This document shows positions 61,266 to 64,000 of a stretch of 64,000 nucleotides of DNA, piece after piece (position 1 is the stretch's first letter; each line of letters starts with the position of its first letter). Where the stretch lies: positions 1 to 64,000 of the forward strand of contig DASQFN010000117.1 in NCBI GenBank assembly GCA_035633115.1, in the 5' to 3' direction. This stretch comes from Gemmatimonadaceae bacterium. Lineage in GTDB: Bacteria; Gemmatimonadota; Gemmatimonadetes; Gemmatimonadales; Gemmatimonadaceae. The position numbers and the translations under genes are program-made. The notes under the pieces are model-generated. The model was given only the letters and a program-made list of their open reading frames with translations. It was not told the origin of the DNA and searched no databases.

Positions 61266-62849
61266 ATGAGACTCCTAGCTTGCCTGCTTTGCGCTGCCGG
61301 ATGTGCGCAGGCCCAGCCCGCGTCCGCTCCCGCCGCCCCTCCCGCACCAGCGGGCCAGCCGACGCTCGTCGTCCTGATCACCATCGACGGATTCCGAGCG
61401 GATTATCTTGACCGCTTCGGGCCGCAGCTTCAAGGCGGACTGGGACGTCTAAAAAACGGTGGCGCCTGGTTCACGAACGGCCATCAGGATCATGGCATCA
61501 CGGAGACCGCGCCGGGACATGCCAGTCTTCTTTCAGGCCGTTTCCCGCGGTCCACTGGAATTGTCGCCAACGTCGTTGGCGTAATCGACGAGGCCGCGCC
61601 TCTACTCGGCTTTTCCGGCGTCACCGGCGCGTCACCCCGTCGCTTCCAGGGAACGGCGCTCCTCGACTGGATGCGAGCGAAAGACCCGCGCTCACGTGCG
61701 CTCTCGGTTTCCATGAAGGATCGCGGTGCGATCCTGCCCCTCGGGACGGCGAAGCAACACGTCTACTGGTATCCAGGTGACGGCGACTTCACGACCAGCA
61801 AGTATTACATGGACTCGCTTCCGGACTGGGTCGAGCAGTTCAACGCGCGGCGGCTGCCACAGAGGTACGCCGGGAAAGCCTGGACGCCTCTACTGCCTGC
61901 CAATGCCTATCCGGAACCCGACAGCGTGCCGGTAGAGGGCGGCGGAACGGACTTCGTATTCCCTCACATGATTCCGGCAGATTCGGCCCAGGCAGCAAGC
62001 GTCATAAGGATAACGCCGTTCATCGACGAGGTGACCGTCGCCTTCGCACTGGAGGGCGTGCGCGCACTTCGCCTCGGGGAAGGGCCGCAGACTGACCTCC
62101 TCGCGGTTTCGCTGTCCGGCACGGACCTCGTGAATCACCGGCTCGGACCGAACTCGAGGGAATCCCACGATCAGGTGCTGCGTGTCGACCGCCAGATCGG
62201 AGTGTTACTCGATTCTCTGTTCAAGCTGCGTGATCCATCCAGGGTGATCGTCGCTCTCTCGGCTGATCACGGATTCCAGCCGATTCCCGAGCTCGCACCG
62301 GCGAATGTCGTTCCACGCCCGGAGCGCGTGACGCTTCGGACTGTACTGGCAACCGTCCGCGCTCAGCTCGCGGCGATGAAGGTCGATACGGCGGCTGTTC
62401 AGCTCGATCTGCAGCTCCTGATCCTCGACCGCGAGGCGTTCCGCAAGGCGAATGTCAACGCCGATTCCATCGTGACGTTGTTTCGCAACGAGGCGTTGAA
62501 AATACCGGGAGTTGCCCGCGTCGACCGCCTGCGCGATTTGCTCAGAGGCGATACTGTCGGCGACCCCATCACGCGGCGATGGAGCCATCAGATTCCCCCG
62601 AAATACCCCGTCGAGCTCGTTATAACGCTCACCCCGGGAAGCATCTGGGCCGGCATTGTGGCCACGCACGGCTCGCCGCACGACGACGACAGCAACGTCC
62701 CGATTGTGTTCTACGGGCCGGGGTTTGCTCCGGGGCGATACACCGACTTCGTGCGGACGGTCGACATTGCGCCGACACTCGCGCGGAGGCTCGGGGTCAC
62801 TCCACTCGAGAAGCTCGAAGGTGTGCCATTGACCAAGGCGCTCAAATAA
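61266..62849 (+). CDS. Secreted alkaline-phosphatase-family enzyme (PafA/NPP type)
   Basis: ATG 61266 begins a lipoprotein-like signal (MRLLACLLCAAGC); ATG 61254 four codons earlier is also possible. The 527 residues carry the superfamily metal and nucleophile motifs: LITIDGFRADYLDRF, TETAPGHASLLSGRFP with the Thr nucleophile, LSGTDLVNHRLGPNS, LSADHGFQPIPE and VATHGSPHDDD. This set is that of phosphate-irrepressible alkaline phosphatase PafA and nucleotide pyrophosphatases. It would release phosphate outside the inner membrane. Divergent from the polyphosphate operon, about 100 bases between starts. Confidence 0.9.
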   Translation: MRLLACLLCAAGCAQAQPASAPAAPPAPAGQPTLVVLITIDGFRADYLDRFGPQLQGGLGRLKNGGAWFTNGHQDHGITETAPGHASLLSGRFPRSTGIVANVVGVIDEAAPLLGFSGVTGASPRRFQGTALLDWMRAKDPRSRALSVSMKDRGAILPLGTAKQHVYWYPGDGDFTTSKYYMDSLPDWVEQFNARRLPQRYAGKAWTPLLPANAYPEPDSVPVEGGGTDFVFPHMIPADSAQAASVIRITPFIDEVTVAFALEGVRALRLGEGPQTDLLAVSLSGTDLVNHRLGPNSRESHDQVLRVDRQIGVLLDSLFKLRDPSRVIVALSADHGFQPIPELAPANVVPRPERVTLRTVLATVRAQLAAMKVDTAAVQLDLQLLILDREAFRKANVNADSIVTLFRNEALKIPGVARVDRLRDLLRGDTVGDPITRRWSHQIPPKYPVELVITLTPGSIWAGIVATHGSPHDDDSNVPIVFYGPGFAPGRYTDFVRTVDIAPTLARRLGVTPLEKLEGVPLTKALK

Positions 62850-62858
62850 GCATCAAAC

Positions 62859-63767
62859 CTAGGTCTCTTTGGCTTCTGCGATCTCGGATCCGTGGTTTTC
62901 TCGGTCGCCGTTCTTTTCAAGAGCTGAATCGATCCGCCGGTAGCGAGCATTGAGCAGCTCGTAGATCCCGTAGGCGATGAGCCCGAAACCGATTGCGGCG
63001 AGCGGGCCGCGGCCCAGCGCGGCGAGCGAGCGCAACGAATCGGCGATTCCTCCGGCCTCGCTCGGGTCGCGAAGAGCTGCAGCGCGGGCGACCAAGACGG
63101 CAATCGCGACAAAGACAACTCCGCGCGCGCCGATTCCAAATCGGCTGACAGCGATTATCCATCGTCCGACTTCGGCAGACACCCGGCCCAGATTGAGCTG
63201 CTTGCTGAGCTTCTCGGCGAACGCGCGGTAGAGCTGATAAAGGCCGTACCCGCCGATTCCAGCAGCGACGCCCCAGACTATCGCTTCGCCTGCGGGCAGC
63301 GCGAGCAGTCTCGCCGTCCATTCCTGTATCTCCCTCCGATTCTGGTCCTCGCCGTACCAGCCAACAGCGAGGCGTATCCCGGAAATTGCGAGAGCAGCGT
63401 GAACAATCCCGCGTATCGCGAAGCTGGCTCGGAGGAGCACGGCTTTCAGCCCGCGACCGCGGCGATCCGGATCAGTTATCGCCTCGACTACTCGCCACAA
63501 GCCGTATCCCATCAAACCGACGGCGACCAGTATCAGCAGAATCCTGCCATACGGCGCGCTCAGCACCGCGATCATGGCGCCGCGAGTGTCCGTGGTGGCG
63601 CCGCCCGTACCCAAAGCCACACGGGCGGTGAGGAAACCGATAGTCGCGTACAGGAGCGCTTTGGCGGAATAGCCGGCCCGGGCAAGCGGCTCGATCCATG
63701 GGTGGGCGTCGGCCGCGACCTGGTCAGCCGCGTGGCTCAGCTTCGAGCCGATCGAGGAGGCGCTCAT
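62859..63767 (-). CDS. DUF1206 membrane protein
   Basis: ATG 63767 (MSASSIGSKLSHAADQV) gives 302 residues. Three similar two-helix units follow one another (ARAGYSAKALLYATIGFLTA, ASFAIRGIVHAALAISGIRL, SRFGIGARGVVFVAIAVLVA), the three-repeat pattern of DUF1206. Function is unknown. It converges on the PafA-like gene with only 9 bases between stops. Confidence 0.88.
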   Translation of the reverse strand: MSASSIGSKLSHAADQVAADAHPWIEPLARAGYSAKALLYATIGFLTARVALGTGGATTDTRGAMIAVLSAPYGRILLILVAVGLMGYGLWRVVEAITDPDRRGRGLKAVLLRASFAIRGIVHAALAISGIRLAVGWYGEDQNRREIQEWTARLLALPAGEAIVWGVAAGIGGYGLYQLYRAFAEKLSKQLNLGRVSAEVGRWIIAVSRFGIGARGVVFVAIAVLVARAAALRDPSEAGGIADSLRSLAALGRGPLAAIGFGLIAYGIYELLNARYRRIDSALEKNGDRENHGSEIAEAKET

Positions 63768-63956
63768 CGCTGAAAACGTGCTAATGCACGTTTCTCGCCA
63801 CGTCAGACTTGCCCCTTTCGAGGCTAAGGCGGTGCACACTAGCGCGCTGTCGTCGCGCCCGGGTACAATAGAGATCAGGGCGTGGCTGCATGCCCCCTGG
63901 TCCAGCGACTTTCAGACGTCCGGTCGTCCCCTTTTTCGACACAGGAAACCAACTAT

Positions 63957-64000
63957 ATGAAGCGTCTTCCCAGCGCGGCGCTCGTTGTCGCCCTTACGCT
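63957..64000 (+). CDS. 5-prime end of an exported protein gene (partial)
   Basis: ATG 63957 follows a clear ribosome-binding site (ACAGGAAACC) and encodes a typical signal peptide start (MKRLPSAALVVALT) that runs off the window. A TACAAT hexamer at 63864-63869 might be its -10 element. Nothing can be said of the mature protein. Confidence 0.6.
   Translation, partial: MKRLPSAALVVALT

Noticed and set aside
63864-63869. TACAAT as promoter of the last, truncated gene
   Set aside because: No acceptable -35 hexamer is found at 16-18 bases upstream, so I do not list it as a separate promoter.

Overview
This window looks like chromosomal DNA of a GC-rich, diderm, mostly aerobic bacterium, probably of the phylum Gemmatimonadota. 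The sequence directly shows an outer-membrane biogenesis pair (Omp85 protein plus TamB), a TonB-dependent-receptor-like protein with an N-terminal carboxypeptidase-regulatory-like domain, a PorX-type response regulator with a PglZ domain, a free-standing S23-type four-helix-bundle gene, frequent GTG/TTG starts and tight 4-bp start/stop overlaps. The phylum assignment is an inference from this gene mix. I see no rRNA, tRNA, CRISPR array or intact insertion sequence.

Layout. 1-7.4 kb: truncated porX-like gene (minus), a small hypothetical gene, then yebC-ruvC-ruvA, a minus-strand VapBC toxin-antitoxin pair, a class I aminotransferase, ruvB, and an S23 gene bracketed by a 63-bp inverted repeat. 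7.4-18.6 kb: one long plus-strand run of housekeeping genes, queA-tgt-yajC-def-fmt-thiE-thiS-thiG-rsmB-PASTA protein-rpe-tlpA-like-tsaD-lgt. This resembles the def-fmt-rsmB-prpC-prkC-rsgA-rpe-thiN order of Bacillus, but with thiamine genes inserted and a kinase-less PASTA protein where the PASTA kinase would sit.

18.6-33.8 kb: minus-strand iron permease with a cytochrome c domain, a CYTH/HAD/DMT-transporter run, a DUF6941-like gene, a C40 peptidase with a zinc-ribbon partner, a MITE-like inverted-repeat element, then small membrane protein-Omp85-TamB. Two plus-strand peptide-ABC-transporter genes follow, ending in a 47-bp-arm hairpin. 33.8-48.9 kb: ferredoxin-NADP reductase, cobalamin adenosyltransferase, aroB, a 3D-domain protein, a sigma factor, a lipid kinase, glycolate oxidase glcDEF, ygfZ, a small lipoprotein, a MoxR/ChlI-type AAA protein with a cytidylate-kinase-like gene, an SDR and a threonine aldolase.

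48.9-64 kb: a Myb/SANT-like small gene, a propeller protein with a Gly-Gly-Pro tract, the large outer-membrane receptor, a neutral zinc peptidase, DUF488 and MmcQ/YjbR genes. Then comes the most unusual locus: a minus-strand operon of DUF4956 membrane protein, secreted CotH-kinase-like protein and polyphosphate kinase 1 carrying an N-terminal CYTH (triphosphate tunnel) domain, divergent from a PafA-like secreted phosphatase. It suggests a membrane-linked polyphosphate module combining the VTC-style gene neighbourhood with a canonical PPK1 enzyme. The window closes with a DUF1206 membrane protein and the first codons of an exported protein.
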